DNA of 43,962 nt from Rhodopirellula maiorica SM1 (GTDB lineage Bacteria > Planctomycetota > Planctomycetia > Pirellulales > Pirellulaceae): NCBI RefSeq assembly GCF_000346295.1, contig NZ_ANOG01000249.1, positions 1-43,962 on the forward strand, read 5' to 3'. The notes beneath the pieces are model-generated. The model saw only the letters and a list, made by a program, of their open reading frames with translations, had not been told where the DNA came from and ran no database searches. Both the position numbers and the translations under genes were made by a program. Positions 17,913 to 27,511 of this stretch are shown here, piece by piece (positions within the stretch are counted from its first letter, which is position 1; each line of letters opens with the position of its first letter).

Positions 17913-19706
17913 CTTCCAAACTTCGGATTTTTCTGCTCACTTTTGGGCTCTTCTTCTCAGGGACGCTTGCCGCGTCGGCTACCAACATCGTGTTCGTCAT
18001 TTCGGATGACCAAGGCTATGGCGATCTGGCGTGTACCGGTAACCCGATCATCAAGACGCCCAACATCGATCATCTTGCTTCGGAAAGTTCGGGGCTGAGC
18101 GATTACCACGTCGCTCCGACCTGTTCTCCCACGCGTTCGGCGTTGTTGACAGGTCACTGGACCAACCGCACCGGGGTTTGGCACACGATCATGGGACGAT
18201 CGATGTTGCGAGAAAACGAAGTCACGGTTGGCAAGATGTTCAGCGACGCGGGCTACCAAACCGGGATGTTCGGAAAGTGGCACCTCGGCGACAACTATCC
18301 CTATCGTCCGGAAGATCGCGGATTCACCGAAGTCTATCGCCACGGCGGCGGTGGTATCGGCCAGACGCCTGACGTTTGGGACAATGCCTACTTTGATGGT
18401 GCTTATTTTCACAACGGCAAGATCGTCCCGGCCGAAGGCTTTTGTACCGACGTCTTCTTTGCTCAGGCAAATGAATTCATTAGCAAGTGTGCAAAAGAGA
18501 AGAAACCATTTTTTGCCTACATCTCGACGAACGCGCCACACGGTCCGCTGCATTGCCCGCAAAAATACATGGATATGTATCCGGACCAATCTGACAACAT
18601 TGCCGCTTTCTATGGCATGATCACCAATATCGATGACAACGTTGGCAAGACCCGCAAACTGATCAAAGATCTTGGCATCGAGGATGACACGATCTTCGTC
18701 TTTACCACCGACAACGGAACCGCCAGCGGTGCGAAGATTTACAACGCGGGGATGAGGGCCGGAAAGGGCAGCCCCTACGACGGCGGACACCGCGTGCCAT
18801 TTTTCTTGCATTGGCCAGCCGGCGGTATCACCAAACAACATGACGTTGATGAGTTGACGCACGCTGTCGATATCGTCCCGACGCTGCTCGAAATGGCAGG
18901 TGTCGAGAAACCGGAAAATGTGAAATTTGATGGGGTTTCGATTGCTGCGTTGTTAGACCCAAGCAAAGATGTCGATTGGCCTGAGCGTTTCGTGATCAGT
19001 GACTCGCAGCGAGTTCGTGACCCGATCAAATGGCGAAGCTCGTCCGTGATGTCGCAAAAGTATCGACTGATCAACGGTAAAGAACTTTACGAAATTGCCG
19101 TCGACCCCGGCCAAAAGAACAACGTCGCCAATGAGCATCCCGAAGTCGTTGCGACCATGCGTGAGTTCTATGAAAAGTGGTGGGACGAATTGGAGCCCAC
19201 GTTTTCTCAGACCACCGAGATCTACCTCGGACACCCCGATCACCCCGTGGTCAATCTGACCGCTCACGATTGGATTCAAAAAAATCTATCCGCCGTGGCA
19301 TCAAGGATCGATCCGCGCAGCTGACCGTCGCCACCCGAAATCCGACAAGCTCAAGCACGAAGGACATTGGGCGGTGAAGGTGGTTCGTGACGGAAAATAT
19401 CAAATCTCGCTACGCCGTTGGCCGGGTGAGTCGGGGGCGGCCATCAACGCGTCACTACCACCAGAAGAAAACGTTCCTGGCGCCACCAAGGCGTTTCGTA
19501 CCACGCCCGGTGACGCCATCGGCGCTAGCCACGCGGTCCTACGCATCGACGACAAAGATCTCGATCGCAAACCGGTAAGCCCCGGTGTCGAAGAAGTCAG
19601 TTTCGTCACCGAACTAAAAAAGGGTTCGTATCGGCTGGCTCCCGTATTCGAGATCAGCGAAGGCGAACTTGGCGCGTACTATGTCGTCGTGACAAGCTTT
19701 GACTGA
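17909..19706 (+). pseudogene. Arylsulfatase-type sulfatase, split by a frameshift at an A7 run
   Basis: A secreted sulfatase, hydrolysing sulfate esters, probably of marine polysaccharides. It has a signal peptide at residues 1-24 (LRIFLLTFGLFFSGTLAASA). The metal site DDQGYGD is at 33-39. The formylglycine motif CSPTR has C72, followed by SALLTGHW. GKWHLG and TTDNGT are also present. Frame 1 stops at 19324 (471 residues). The expected C-terminal sulfatase region continues in the +1 frame from about 19285 (PPWHQGSIRAADRRHPKS) to the stop at 19706. Removing one A from the A7 run at 19278-19284 joins both parts into about 598 residues. The catalytic half is complete, so the shortened protein may still fold. 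The split may be a mutation, a sequencing error, or a site of slippage. Confidence 0.88.
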
Positions 19707-19716
19707 CATTCGCTGC

Positions 19717-21348
19717 CTATGCCTGTGATTGCAAAAAACGCTCGCACCACTGCAGCAGCGCTTCGGACGCTTCGCCCTCTTCGCTGACAATCCCGTTCGC
19801 GCCGGCACGCCGCATCGCTGCGACCTTACCTTGGTAGCGGCAGCGGACCAGGATCGTAGAGTCGGGGTTCAGGGCCCGCAGCACCGTGACAATCTCTTTG
19901 GCGATCGAGTCATCGGGAACGCTGACGACCGCAAGGTTGCAGTTGGCTGCGTCAGCCCGCTTCAAGACTTGCGGATCGCGAGCGTCGCCGGCAACGGTAT
20001 GGAATCCTTGTTGGGCGAAGGGGTGCAAATTGATCGGACTGAAATCGATCAATCGAACATCAATCCCCTTCATTTCGAGCTGAGAACTAATTTGGCGTCC
20101 AATCAGCCCGATGCCAATCACAACCGCATGCCGGCTGGTGTCGTTGATCAACCCGTGGTGGTCGTGTTCATCGTGCTCGTATTGCTCTTCACCCGACCAA
20201 CGGAGTCCAAATTGGATCAATTGCGGCGTCAGGATCAATGTTCCCAATGCGATTAGCAGCAAGCGGTTGTATGCGATCGGGCTAAGCAGTTCCTGTTTTA
20301 ATCCCTCGGAAAGCAGCAAGAACGAAAACTCGCCCATTTGAGCCAATCCCATTCCCATGCCAATTGCGGCTTTCGTGCGTAGCCCCACCAATCTCAGTGC
20401 CACCGCCGCCGCCACGCCTTTTATCAGCAGAATCGACAACACTCCGCAAGAAATGAGCAGCGGTTCGTCCAAAAATTGACGCGGATTCAGTAGCGTTCCG
20501 AGCGTGACAAAGAAGATTGCCGCGAACGTTTCGCGAAACGGTAACACGATTGTGTCGATTTGTTTGCTGAGGCGATTGCCGCTCAGCACGATCCCCGCGG
20601 CCAACGCACCCACGGCCGAGGGCAAGCCTAGGAAGTGAGCGATCCAGCAGACACCGCCCAACACGCACACGGCAAACAGGACGACCAGTTCGACGCTGCG
20701 GAGTTGAGCTAATTCCGGCACAAGCCACCGGCGAACGAGTTGATAGAGAATGCCGACGCTGATCACAAAGATCAGCGATTTGCCACCGAGCAGGGCGTAG
20801 GCATTGAGCGAAGGAGGTTCGCCGTGCTGCGTCAGCAACGGGATCAGCAACATCAGCGGGACCAAGGCGACGTCTTGAAACAGCAAGATTCCGATCGCGC
20901 GGCGGCCCGAGGGAGAAGCCGCCCGGCCCCATTCCGCCAACGCTTTAAACACCAACACAGTCGAGCTCAAGGCGACAGCCGATGCGGCCAACAGGGCCCC
21001 ATTAATGCCCATCCCCAACATGATGCAGATCAACGCTACTGGAATGGCAGCGATTGTCATTTGGACGACACCGCCAAGCAAAAAGTAACGGCTCAGCCGT
21101 ACCAATTCTTCGAGTGAAAACTCAATGCCCACCGCAAACAATAGCAGCAAAGCGCCGAGTTCGGCCAAGGCTTCGAGTTCATGACTTTGCTGTTTTACGA
21201 ACCCCAACGCGTCTTGGCCGATCACGCCGCCGACGACTAAATAGCCGACCAGCATTGAAACACCGATACGTTTGCACACGGCGCCGGCAATCAAACCGGC
21301 GGTCAGCACGAGCAGCAGGACCGTTGTGATTCCAGAAATATCGTCCAT
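19717..21348 (-). CDS. CPA2-family cation/proton antiporter with TrkA-N domain
   Basis: A 543-residue inner-membrane antiporter (KefB/YbaL-like), exchanging K+ or Na+ for protons. About twelve hydrophobic helices fill residues 5-380, including the conserved LLLLFAVGIEFSLEEL and SSTVLVFKAL segments. A His/Asp-rich loop (EEQYEHDEHDHHG) follows, then a cytoplasmic Rossmann-type TrkA-N domain from about 412 (AVVIGIGLIGRQISSQLE, GDARDPQVLKRA), which binds NAD(H) or another nucleotide to gate transport. Length is normal. The stop lies 10 bases from the convergent sulfatase end. The ATG at 21348 faces the dihydroorotate dehydrogenase-like gene across 159 bases. Confidence 0.94.
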   Translation of the reverse strand: MDDISGITTVLLLVLTAGLIAGAVCKRIGVSMLVGYLVVGGVIGQDALGFVKQQSHELEALAELGALLLLFAVGIEFSLEELVRLSRYFLLGGVVQMTIAAIPVALICIMLGMGINGALLAASAVALSSTVLVFKALAEWGRAASPSGRRAIGILLFQDVALVPLMLLIPLLTQHGEPPSLNAYALLGGKSLIFVISVGILYQLVRRWLVPELAQLRSVELVVLFAVCVLGGVCWIAHFLGLPSAVGALAAGIVLSGNRLSKQIDTIVLPFRETFAAIFFVTLGTLLNPRQFLDEPLLISCGVLSILLIKGVAAAVALRLVGLRTKAAIGMGMGLAQMGEFSFLLLSEGLKQELLSPIAYNRLLLIALGTLILTPQLIQFGLRWSGEEQYEHDEHDHHGLINDTSRHAVVIGIGLIGRQISSQLEMKGIDVRLIDFSPINLHPFAQQGFHTVAGDARDPQVLKRADAANCNLAVVSVPDDSIAKEIVTVLRALNPDSTILVRCRYQGKVAAMRRAGANGIVSEEGEASEALLQWCERFLQSQA

Positions 21349-21507
21349 GGACTATCGCAAGAAGCAGACAATGTTGGCGGTGAGTGTCACGACGAGATAC
21401 AATAGACCCGATCTGCGGTTCGTGTTAGTGTGCATCGGATGTCGCCATACGGTTTGTGGATCTTCACACGCGATCATGAAATCCATTCCAAAATGGGGAC
21501 AACCTGA

Positions 21508-22569
21508 ATGAGTATCGACTTAACAACCCATTATGGCGGATTGAGTTTGCGTTCGCCGGTCGTCATCGGGGCTTGTCCATTGACGGCGCAAGAACAGATG
21601 CGTGTTGCCATTGATGCGTGCGGGGCCGGAGCGGTGGTGCTGCCATCGTTGTTCGCAGAGCAAGTCTTGCTTTGGAACCAGAAAAACGGCCAAACGTTGA
21701 CTTCGCGTGATACACAAGTGCTCTCGCGAGCCCAACGATTCAAGGTGGATTCATATTGCAATGATGCCGAGACCTACTTGTCTATCGTTCGCCGCGCACG
21801 CCGCCAGACCACGCTGCCAGTGATTGCCAGCTTGAATGGGGACAACGCAAGTCATTGGCTCGACTATGCCGGGGCGCTACAGGAGGCGGGGGCGAGTGCG
21901 ATTGAATTGAATTTGCGGCATCCGCCCCCAGCTGAATTTTCGGATGCACGTGAGATCGAGGATTCGCTTGTCAACGCGGTGAAAATTATCCATCAATCGA
22001 TCTCGATTCCGCTGTTCCTAAAATTGAGTCGCGAATACACCAGTCTCAGCCATTTGGCGGTCCGTATGCTGTCGGGGATCCAAGGCTTGGTGTTGTTTGG
22101 TCGTTCACCCGAAGTGGATATCTCGCTCGATACGTTGCAGATGAGCACCGATTGGTGTTTGACACCCAGTGGGAAAATATCGCATCTGCTTGAATCCGTG
22201 ATGCGAGTCCATGCCTTCTGTCCGGCGATGCCGATCGCGGCCTGTGGCGGCGTCAGCAATGCAACCGACGTGATCAAAGTCCTGTTGGCCGGCGCCGATG
22301 TCGCTATGGTTTCATCGGCGGTGTACCGCGAAGGCCCCGATATTGTGCGTTCGATGATCGATGGTTTGGTCGTGTTTATGGAACGCCATGGTATCCGTTC
22401 GATGCCAGAATTGCATGCGATTCGGCCGCTGGAATTTAGCAGCGAAGAAGAGCGATTGGATTATATGGAAGCGTTGGCGTCGCGTGTGCCACCGTCTCAG
22501 AAGAGCGCCGGACAGCGAAAAATGAGTGGCGATCGATGGGGACATCTGCAAGCCGCCGATACCATTTAG
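21508..22569 (+). CDS. Dihydroorotate dehydrogenase-like flavoprotein
   Basis: A 353-residue TIM-barrel protein of the DHODH-like/FMN family. The N-terminus LTTHYGGLSLRSPVVIGACPLT matches the class. ASLNGDNASHWLDYA, AIELNLRHPP and FLKLSREYTSL are the middle strands. The C-terminal phosphate/FMN-binding strands are PIAACGGVSNATDVIKVLLAGADVAMVSSAVYREG. It lacks an obvious catalytic Ser/Cys loop of true PyrD, and the family is often annotated only as dihydroorotate dehydrogenase-like. The substrate is therefore open. It stands alone, convergent with the kinase gene. Confidence 0.85.
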   Translation: MSIDLTTHYGGLSLRSPVVIGACPLTAQEQMRVAIDACGAGAVVLPSLFAEQVLLWNQKNGQTLTSRDTQVLSRAQRFKVDSYCNDAETYLSIVRRARRQTTLPVIASLNGDNASHWLDYAGALQEAGASAIELNLRHPPPAEFSDAREIEDSLVNAVKIIHQSISIPLFLKLSREYTSLSHLAVRMLSGIQGLVLFGRSPEVDISLDTLQMSTDWCLTPSGKISHLLESVMRVHAFCPAMPIAACGGVSNATDVIKVLLAGADVAMVSSAVYREGPDIVRSMIDGLVVFMERHGIRSMPELHAIRPLEFSSEEERLDYMEALASRVPPSQKSAGQRKMSGDRWGHLQAADTI

Positions 22570-22649
22570 GTCAATCTCAATCGCTCAAGAACCGGCGGGA
22601 AATCGCGGTTTTGTTCTCCGTTCCCGATGCGCTCGGTTCACGCTCGAAC

Positions 22650-24818
22650 TTACGGCGTCGTTTCTTCGACTTCGAAAAATCGCCGAGCGGCGCTGTGCAG
22701 CGCCAAGCCTTGCCATTCGGCCGCATGTTTTCGCGGAATCAATCCGGGACATAACCGTGGTGGATCGTAAAGTGTGTGAAGCGTCGCGGTCACCAGTTCC
22801 GACGACGTGTCAGTGCGTGCCGCTAAGAATGCGGTGGTTCCGACGGTTGCCACGCCCATTTCGGGAAGTTCGATCCCAGGGTAATCGCCTGCATCAATCG
22901 TCATGGGACGCAGCGTGGGGTGTTGCAAGGCAATTTTGATCGGATTGGGAATCGGCATCAATTCCCAGCGATGGCTGCGGATCAGCTTGGAAATCAGCGG
23001 GCTGCCCAGCCCAACGCAGATCACGGCGACATCGGGGGCCGTGTCGGATTCGAGTTCTTTCCATGCCATCACCTCGCGTGGTGCGACGTCGGGCGTGATC
23101 GCAAGCGATTCAAATACCATCTCAGTCGCCTCGCGTGATCCACTGCCGATCGGACCGACGGCGATGCGATGGCCTTTCAAATCGCTCAGCGCATGGATAT
23201 TCGCGTCCTCACGTACCAACAGATGGACGACTTCAAAAAACAACGGGGCAACAACACACAGGTCGTTTCCGCTGATTGCCGACGCCTGCATCGGAGCGAG
23301 ATGGACTTCGCCGCTCAATAGCCGTGATCGGTTTTCACGCGACCCGTTGCTGGCAGCCACCGACGACGTGACGCCGTGTTTCTTTTCCAATCGCTCGGCG
23401 ATCGTCGCGGATACCGTGTTGTAGACGCCATCGTCCAACCCGCCGGCGATGTGAACGACGCTAGGCATCGATTCTTTGTATTGGTGCCACAGCACGGACA
23501 ATCCGACAGCGACAAAAGGAGTCAACAACAACAGCAGTAACATCACCGCTTGGAAGCGGCGATGCGAGGTGGACGAACTGACCATGCGGCGTCCCATGAC
23601 CGCGGCGACCAATGGGACTCCTTCGAGCCAATGCCAAACCTTGACTGGCAGCGAGCGAGGTCGCGCCTTGATCGGACGATCTTCGAGAAAGGCATCCAGG
23701 TCGTCGGCAAGCTTCGCTGCCGACTCGTAGCGTTTTTGTGGAATCTTTTCTAAACATTTTGCCACGATCGTTTCGATGTCAACGGGAACGTCGGGGCGAA
23801 AGTAGCGTACCGGCGGCGCGGGGTTGTGAACAACATCCAACAGCGTTTGCATCACGGTGTCGCCCACAATCGGCGGCCGACCGGTCAGACACGCGAACAG
23901 GATGGCTCCCATCGCATACACGTCGCTTTGCCGATTGGCTCGATCGCTCAATCCGCCGGCTTGTTCAGGCGCCATGTAGTGAGGCGTCCCAAGCGCCGCA
24001 CCCGTTCCCGTCACGCTGCTGTCGGCGTCCATGTGTTTGGCCAGCCCGAAATCGGTCACATGGACTTCGTCGTGTTCGTCGATCAGCACGTTGGCAGGTT
24101 TCAGATCGCGATGCAGCACCCCTTTGTGATGCGCGTGGTCGATCGCGCGAGCCACGTCACGGACATAGCGAGCGGCTTGTTTGGGCTGCAGTGTTTCCGC
24201 GTAGATTTTCCGCTGCAAGTCACTGCCGCAAATGTACGCCATCGAAAAGAAATGGTGGCCGGCACGCTGACCAAACTGATACACCGGTACGATCCCGGGG
24301 TGACTCAGCCGCGCCACGGCTTGGGCTTCGGTATAAAACCGCCGCACATCCGATTCGTCTGCCAACATGCCCCCGCGAATCATCTTGACCGCGACCATGC
24401 GGTTGAGTTGTTTTTGGTTCGCCAGATAGACGATTCCCATGCCGCCTTTGCCAAGCACTTTCTGAAGCTCGTAATCGCCCAAATCAAACGGCAGTGTCGG
24501 GCCAGGGTCGTTTTTGGACCGGTTCGCCATCGGCAGCGTGATCGCCGGATCGACATTGGATTGCTCGCCGACCGCCGATGTGATGGCGACCGTGTCGGCG
24601 CCGTTTTGGACTCGCTGGCGATGGGATGACAATCCCGACGCCATCGTCACTTGGCCAAGCAGGTCGGCCGCTTCCATCAGTTGTTTTAATTGTCCAGCAA
24701 CCTCCGGGAACTGTTTCAAAAAATCTTCACGGCTGGTTATCTCACCGGCATCACACGAACGCAGGTACGCCGCAAAAGCTTCGTCCACGGGATCTGCGGT
24801 AGGTTCGTTGTCAGCCAT
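22650..24818 (-). CDS. Receptor-type Ser/Thr protein kinase with TAXI/NMT1-like sensor domain
   Basis: A transmembrane kinase, 722 residues from the ATG at 24818 (chosen over an upstream TTG because ADNEPTADPVDEAFAAYL is the usual planctomycete kinase N-terminus). The kinase domain is at about 116-380: GKGGMGIVYLAN, VAVK with Lys145, HRDLKPANVL at 236, DFG at 256, and GTPHYMAPEQAGG. One membrane helix is near 425-445. Beyond it, about 455-722, lies a periplasmic-binding fold of the TAXI/NMT1 type: HIAGGLDDGVYNTVSATIAERLEKK, LSDLKGHRIAVGPIGSGSREATEMVF and related segments. The ligand is unknown; TAXI proteins often bind small carboxylates or amino acids. The ECF sigma gene lies just upstream. 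Confidence 0.93.
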   Translation of the reverse strand: MADNEPTADPVDEAFAAYLRSCDAGEITSREDFLKQFPEVAGQLKQLMEAADLLGQVTMASGLSSHRQRVQNGADTVAITSAVGEQSNVDPAITLPMANRSKNDPGPTLPFDLGDYELQKVLGKGGMGIVYLANQKQLNRMVAVKMIRGGMLADESDVRRFYTEAQAVARLSHPGIVPVYQFGQRAGHHFFSMAYICGSDLQRKIYAETLQPKQAARYVRDVARAIDHAHHKGVLHRDLKPANVLIDEHDEVHVTDFGLAKHMDADSSVTGTGAALGTPHYMAPEQAGGLSDRANRQSDVYAMGAILFACLTGRPPIVGDTVMQTLLDVVHNPAPPVRYFRPDVPVDIETIVAKCLEKIPQKRYESAAKLADDLDAFLEDRPIKARPRSLPVKVWHWLEGVPLVAAVMGRRMVSSSTSHRRFQAVMLLLLLLTPFVAVGLSVLWHQYKESMPSVVHIAGGLDDGVYNTVSATIAERLEKKHGVTSSVAASNGSRENRSRLLSGEVHLAPMQASAISGNDLCVVAPLFFEVVHLLVREDANIHALSDLKGHRIAVGPIGSGSREATEMVFESLAITPDVAPREVMAWKELESDTAPDVAVICVGLGSPLISKLIRSHRWELMPIPNPIKIALQHPTLRPMTIDAGDYPGIELPEMGVATVGTTAFLAARTDTSSELVTATLHTLYDPPRLCPGLIPRKHAAEWQGLALHSAARRFFEVEETTP

Positions 24819-24987
24819 AACAGGTTGTGGCAGAGGATGGAAAAAGGAGAGCAAAGACGTCGTCGATTCTAACTCAGGCTCAATTGGATGCCCCGGTAGG
24901 GCGCGGCAAAGTTTGGCGAGGATCGAATCTCCACCACGCCTCTCAGCCCGCCGAGCACAGCGGCGAAAACGCCGATTGTCGTGTTTT

Positions 24988-25617
24988 TCACAACCAAGGG
25001 CTCATGTCGTGGTCCAAAATCGTTCTCAGTTTTTGTAGTCCACGTTTCAGTAAACCGGCCACCGCGGTGTCGCTTTTGCCCATTCGCTCGACAATTTCCG
25101 ATAGCGGCAGCCCTTCCATGTAGCGGAGCCGGATCGCTTCGGCCTGAGTTTCAGGCAATTGATGCAGGGCTTCTAGCAGTGCCACGGTCGCCTCGGTACG
25201 GATTGCGGCTCCGCTCGGGCTAGTCGTGCTGCCGGGCAATTGTTGGATCCAGGCACCCCCGGCGGAATCGTTCGGGGAGGGTTGGTTGGCGTCGACTTCG
25301 CGTTTGAGCGACCTTTTTTGGGTCGTCACATGCCGAGTGACTGCGGATGCGACGTTGTTTTTCAGTACTCCCCGCAGCCAGCCTGCGAATTCTGCCGGAC
25401 TCGAGCCCCGAAAGGAGGCCAAATCGCGTTTCGCTTCTAAAAACGTCAACTGGACAATGTCAGCCGGATCGATCCGACGTCGCAATCGTTCCGACAGAAA
25501 GCGATGCGCCAACATCAATAGGTACCCCCGATAACGCTCAAGCAATTGTCCGAGCGCTTCATTGTTTCCCTCTTTCGAGGCAATGACCAAATGGGTGGTT
25601 GATTCGGAACGCTCCAC
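24988..25617 (-). CDS. ECF RNA polymerase sigma factor
   Basis: A 209-residue sigma-70-family regulator with sigma2 (RYRGYLLMLAHRFLSERLRRRIDPADIVQLTFLEAKRDLASF) and sigma4 (LHQLPETQAEAIRLRYMEGLPLSEIVERMGKSDTAVAGLLKRGLQKLR) regions, separated by a Ser/Pro-rich linker. This is the type that in planctomycetes often accompanies Ser/Thr kinases. The start is a GTG at 25617. No anti-sigma gene is adjacent; the kinase gene 169 bases downstream is the natural partner. Control by phosphorylation is inference from context. Confidence 0.92.
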   Translation of the reverse strand: MERSESTTHLVIASKEGNNEALGQLLERYRGYLLMLAHRFLSERLRRRIDPADIVQLTFLEAKRDLASFRGSSPAEFAGWLRGVLKNNVASAVTRHVTTQKRSLKREVDANQPSPNDSAGGAWIQQLPGSTTSPSGAAIRTEATVALLEALHQLPETQAEAIRLRYMEGLPLSEIVERMGKSDTAVAGLLKRGLQKLRTILDHDMSPWL

Positions 25618-25813
25618 GCTGAGATCGCCTATTGTTACTTCCTGGAAAAACCTTTGTCAGAATGACGTACCCGCGACACGGTCACACCGGTACAATCATC
25701 GTGTCACCCCCACAGCACCGTGTTTCGATGGCAATCGCATTGAGCTGCGGGCGTTCGCACATGCGAGATGGGGGGACACGGAACCTGATTATAGAAGAAT
25801 GAAAGAACTTCGG

Positions 25814-26608
25814 ATGCCAAAGAATCACTTAAACGTTCGCTTTTCGCAATCTCTGCGGAACAATTGGAATTTGTTTGCGTTGATCGCCTTTGTGGCTTGT
25901 CTTGGATGTAGGGATGCTGTTGAGGAATCGCCCACCGTGCCGCCGCCTGAGGCGGTGACACCTGCCGAACAAGTGCCGGCGCCAGCCGAATCGTCGCAAT
26001 CCGAACCACCGGGGCAGCTCGAATTGCCGCCCGGGGATATCCCCCCAGCGAACTCCAATACGCCCAAGCCCGGAGGCGGCGGTGGTTTGGAGATGCCTGA
26101 CCTGCAGACCAGCAACAAGCCGCCGGTCGCCGATGACGCGGAAACGGCGGAGTCCGAAATTTTGTACGGTTCCTTGGACGAAATTCAAAATCGGATCTCC
26201 AACACCAACAAAATCACCGTCGTCGATTTTTGGTCGCTCTCCTGTCGCCCGTGTCTCGAAGAATTTCCTGGCTTGGTGCGACTGGATAAACAGTTCGCCG
26301 ACAAAGTCCAATGCATCTCGGTGGACGTCGATTACGATGGACGAAAGTCGCGGCCACCGAAACATTACGAAGAACGAGTCGTTGCGTTTGTCACCAGTGT
26401 CGGAGCGACTTTTCCTAACTACATCAGCACGACCGAAAGCGATGAAATCTATTCCGAATTGGATCTTGATTCGATTCCTGCTGTGTTGATCTACGATGCG
26501 GAAGGGAAATTAGTCAAAAAGTTTGTCGACGCCGGCGATACCGCGGGCTTCACATACGACAAGCAGGTGATTCCGTTTGTTAAACAGTTGATGCAGGATG
26601 CCAATTAG
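25814..26608 (+). CDS. Thioredoxin-fold (TlpA-like) lipoprotein
   Basis: An envelope redox protein, 264 residues from the ATG at 25814 (an in-frame ATG at 25799 is an alternative). Residues 20-32 form a lipoprotein signal with the lipobox ACLGC (Cys32). A Pro/Glu/Ala-rich stalk runs to about residue 110 (TVPPPEAVTPAEQVPAPAE and onward). The thioredoxin fold begins near 118, with active site WSLSCRPC (Cys144, Cys147). Cis-Pro is in DLDSIPAVLIYD. It would reduce or oxidise disulfides of exported proteins or cytochrome maturation factors. The gene is divergent from the sigma factor gene; the ORF could extend upstream, but that part would overlap the sigma factor. Confidence 0.87.
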   Translation: MPKNHLNVRFSQSLRNNWNLFALIAFVACLGCRDAVEESPTVPPPEAVTPAEQVPAPAESSQSEPPGQLELPPGDIPPANSNTPKPGGGGGLEMPDLQTSNKPPVADDAETAESEILYGSLDEIQNRISNTNKITVVDFWSLSCRPCLEEFPGLVRLDKQFADKVQCISVDVDYDGRKSRPPKHYEERVVAFVTSVGATFPNYISTTESDEIYSELDLDSIPAVLIYDAEGKLVKKFVDAGDTAGFTYDKQVIPFVKQLMQDAN

Positions 26609-26662
26609 CCGCATCAATCGTGGTTCCTTAGCCAATGATCCCGTTGCGGAGATTTCCTGGCG

Positions 26663-27511
26663 TTACTTGTTCGTTTCCAGTCGCTCGAACACATATTCGT
26701 TGCATCCCCAGCCGCTGCCAACGGTTTTGAGTTGATTGAGCACAAAACCGCGTTGTCGCAGTGGCACGATGATCGATACCGGCTTGGCGACTTCGAACGG
26801 CAGCCCTCCGATCCAATCGACCCAGTCGTGCCAAGCCGACATGCCGCGGTCCTCGCGTTTCGCTCGCCAATCTCTCAGCGGTGACGGGTTTTGCAAACGA
26901 GCAAGCCGGGCAAGTGCAAACTTGCACTCGTACCATGACGCAATGGTTAACACCCACAATGGACGCAGCGGTTTGGGCAGACGGTTATAGATCTGTTTGA
27001 TCTTCAGCCATCGTCGACTCGCGCCGCCTTGGTCATTGTAGATCGCCAGACATAGTTGACCGCCCGGTTTGGTCGCACCTGCGGCAATTTCAATCGCGCG
27101 ATCCATCTGGCCGGTGTGATGCAGCACGCCCCAGGAATAGACGATGTCGAACATCCCCAACGATTCGATCATGGCTTGGTCGAGCACCGAGCCCTGGTCG
27201 ATCTGCCAATTGGATGCTTGATTGGCAAAGCGTTGCTTCAATGCTTGGGTGCACCCGACACTGTCGCGGTCGTAGTCAATCGAGACGACGTCGGCGCCCA
27301 GGTTGTGGGCCGCCAAAGAGAATAACCCGCTGCCGCTGCCGATATCCAACAACCGTTTGCCGGCAAGCGATTGAGTGCCAAGCATTTGCTGAAGCGATCG
27401 CTCGGCTTCGACCACGCGATCGTCGTCGAGTCGCTCGAGAAAGGATCGCCAATTCTCACCAAACGTAAAACGTGGCCGTTCATGTTCGTTGGCTGCGGAA
27501 GTCGATGTCAC
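26663..27511 (-). CDS. Class I SAM-dependent methyltransferase
   Basis: A 282-residue Rossmann-fold methyltransferase. Motif I is KRLLDIGSGSGLFSLAA (about residues 52-68), motif II ends in VVSIDYD, and motif IV is MFDIVYSWGVLHHTGQM. The C-terminal third (from about 175) is basic/aromatic, with LPKPLRPLWVLTIASWYECK and a WHDWVDWIGG segment. The substrate is not evident; this class includes small-molecule and lipid/sugar methyltransferases. The start is the GTG at 27511. It is convergent with the thioredoxin-fold gene. Confidence 0.88.
   Translation of the reverse strand: MTSTSAANEHERPRFTFGENWRSFLERLDDDRVVEAERSLQQMLGTQSLAGKRLLDIGSGSGLFSLAAHNLGADVVSIDYDRDSVGCTQALKQRFANQASNWQIDQGSVLDQAMIESLGMFDIVYSWGVLHHTGQMDRAIEIAAGATKPGGQLCLAIYNDQGGASRRWLKIKQIYNRLPKPLRPLWVLTIASWYECKFALARLARLQNPSPLRDWRAKREDRGMSAWHDWVDWIGGLPFEVAKPVSIIVPLRQRGFVLNQLKTVGSGWGCNEYVFERLETNK

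Noticed and set aside
19278-19284. Programmed -1 ribosomal frameshift in the sulfatase
   Set aside because: A -1 shift leads to the wrong frame; the downstream coding part needs a +1 shift or loss of one A.
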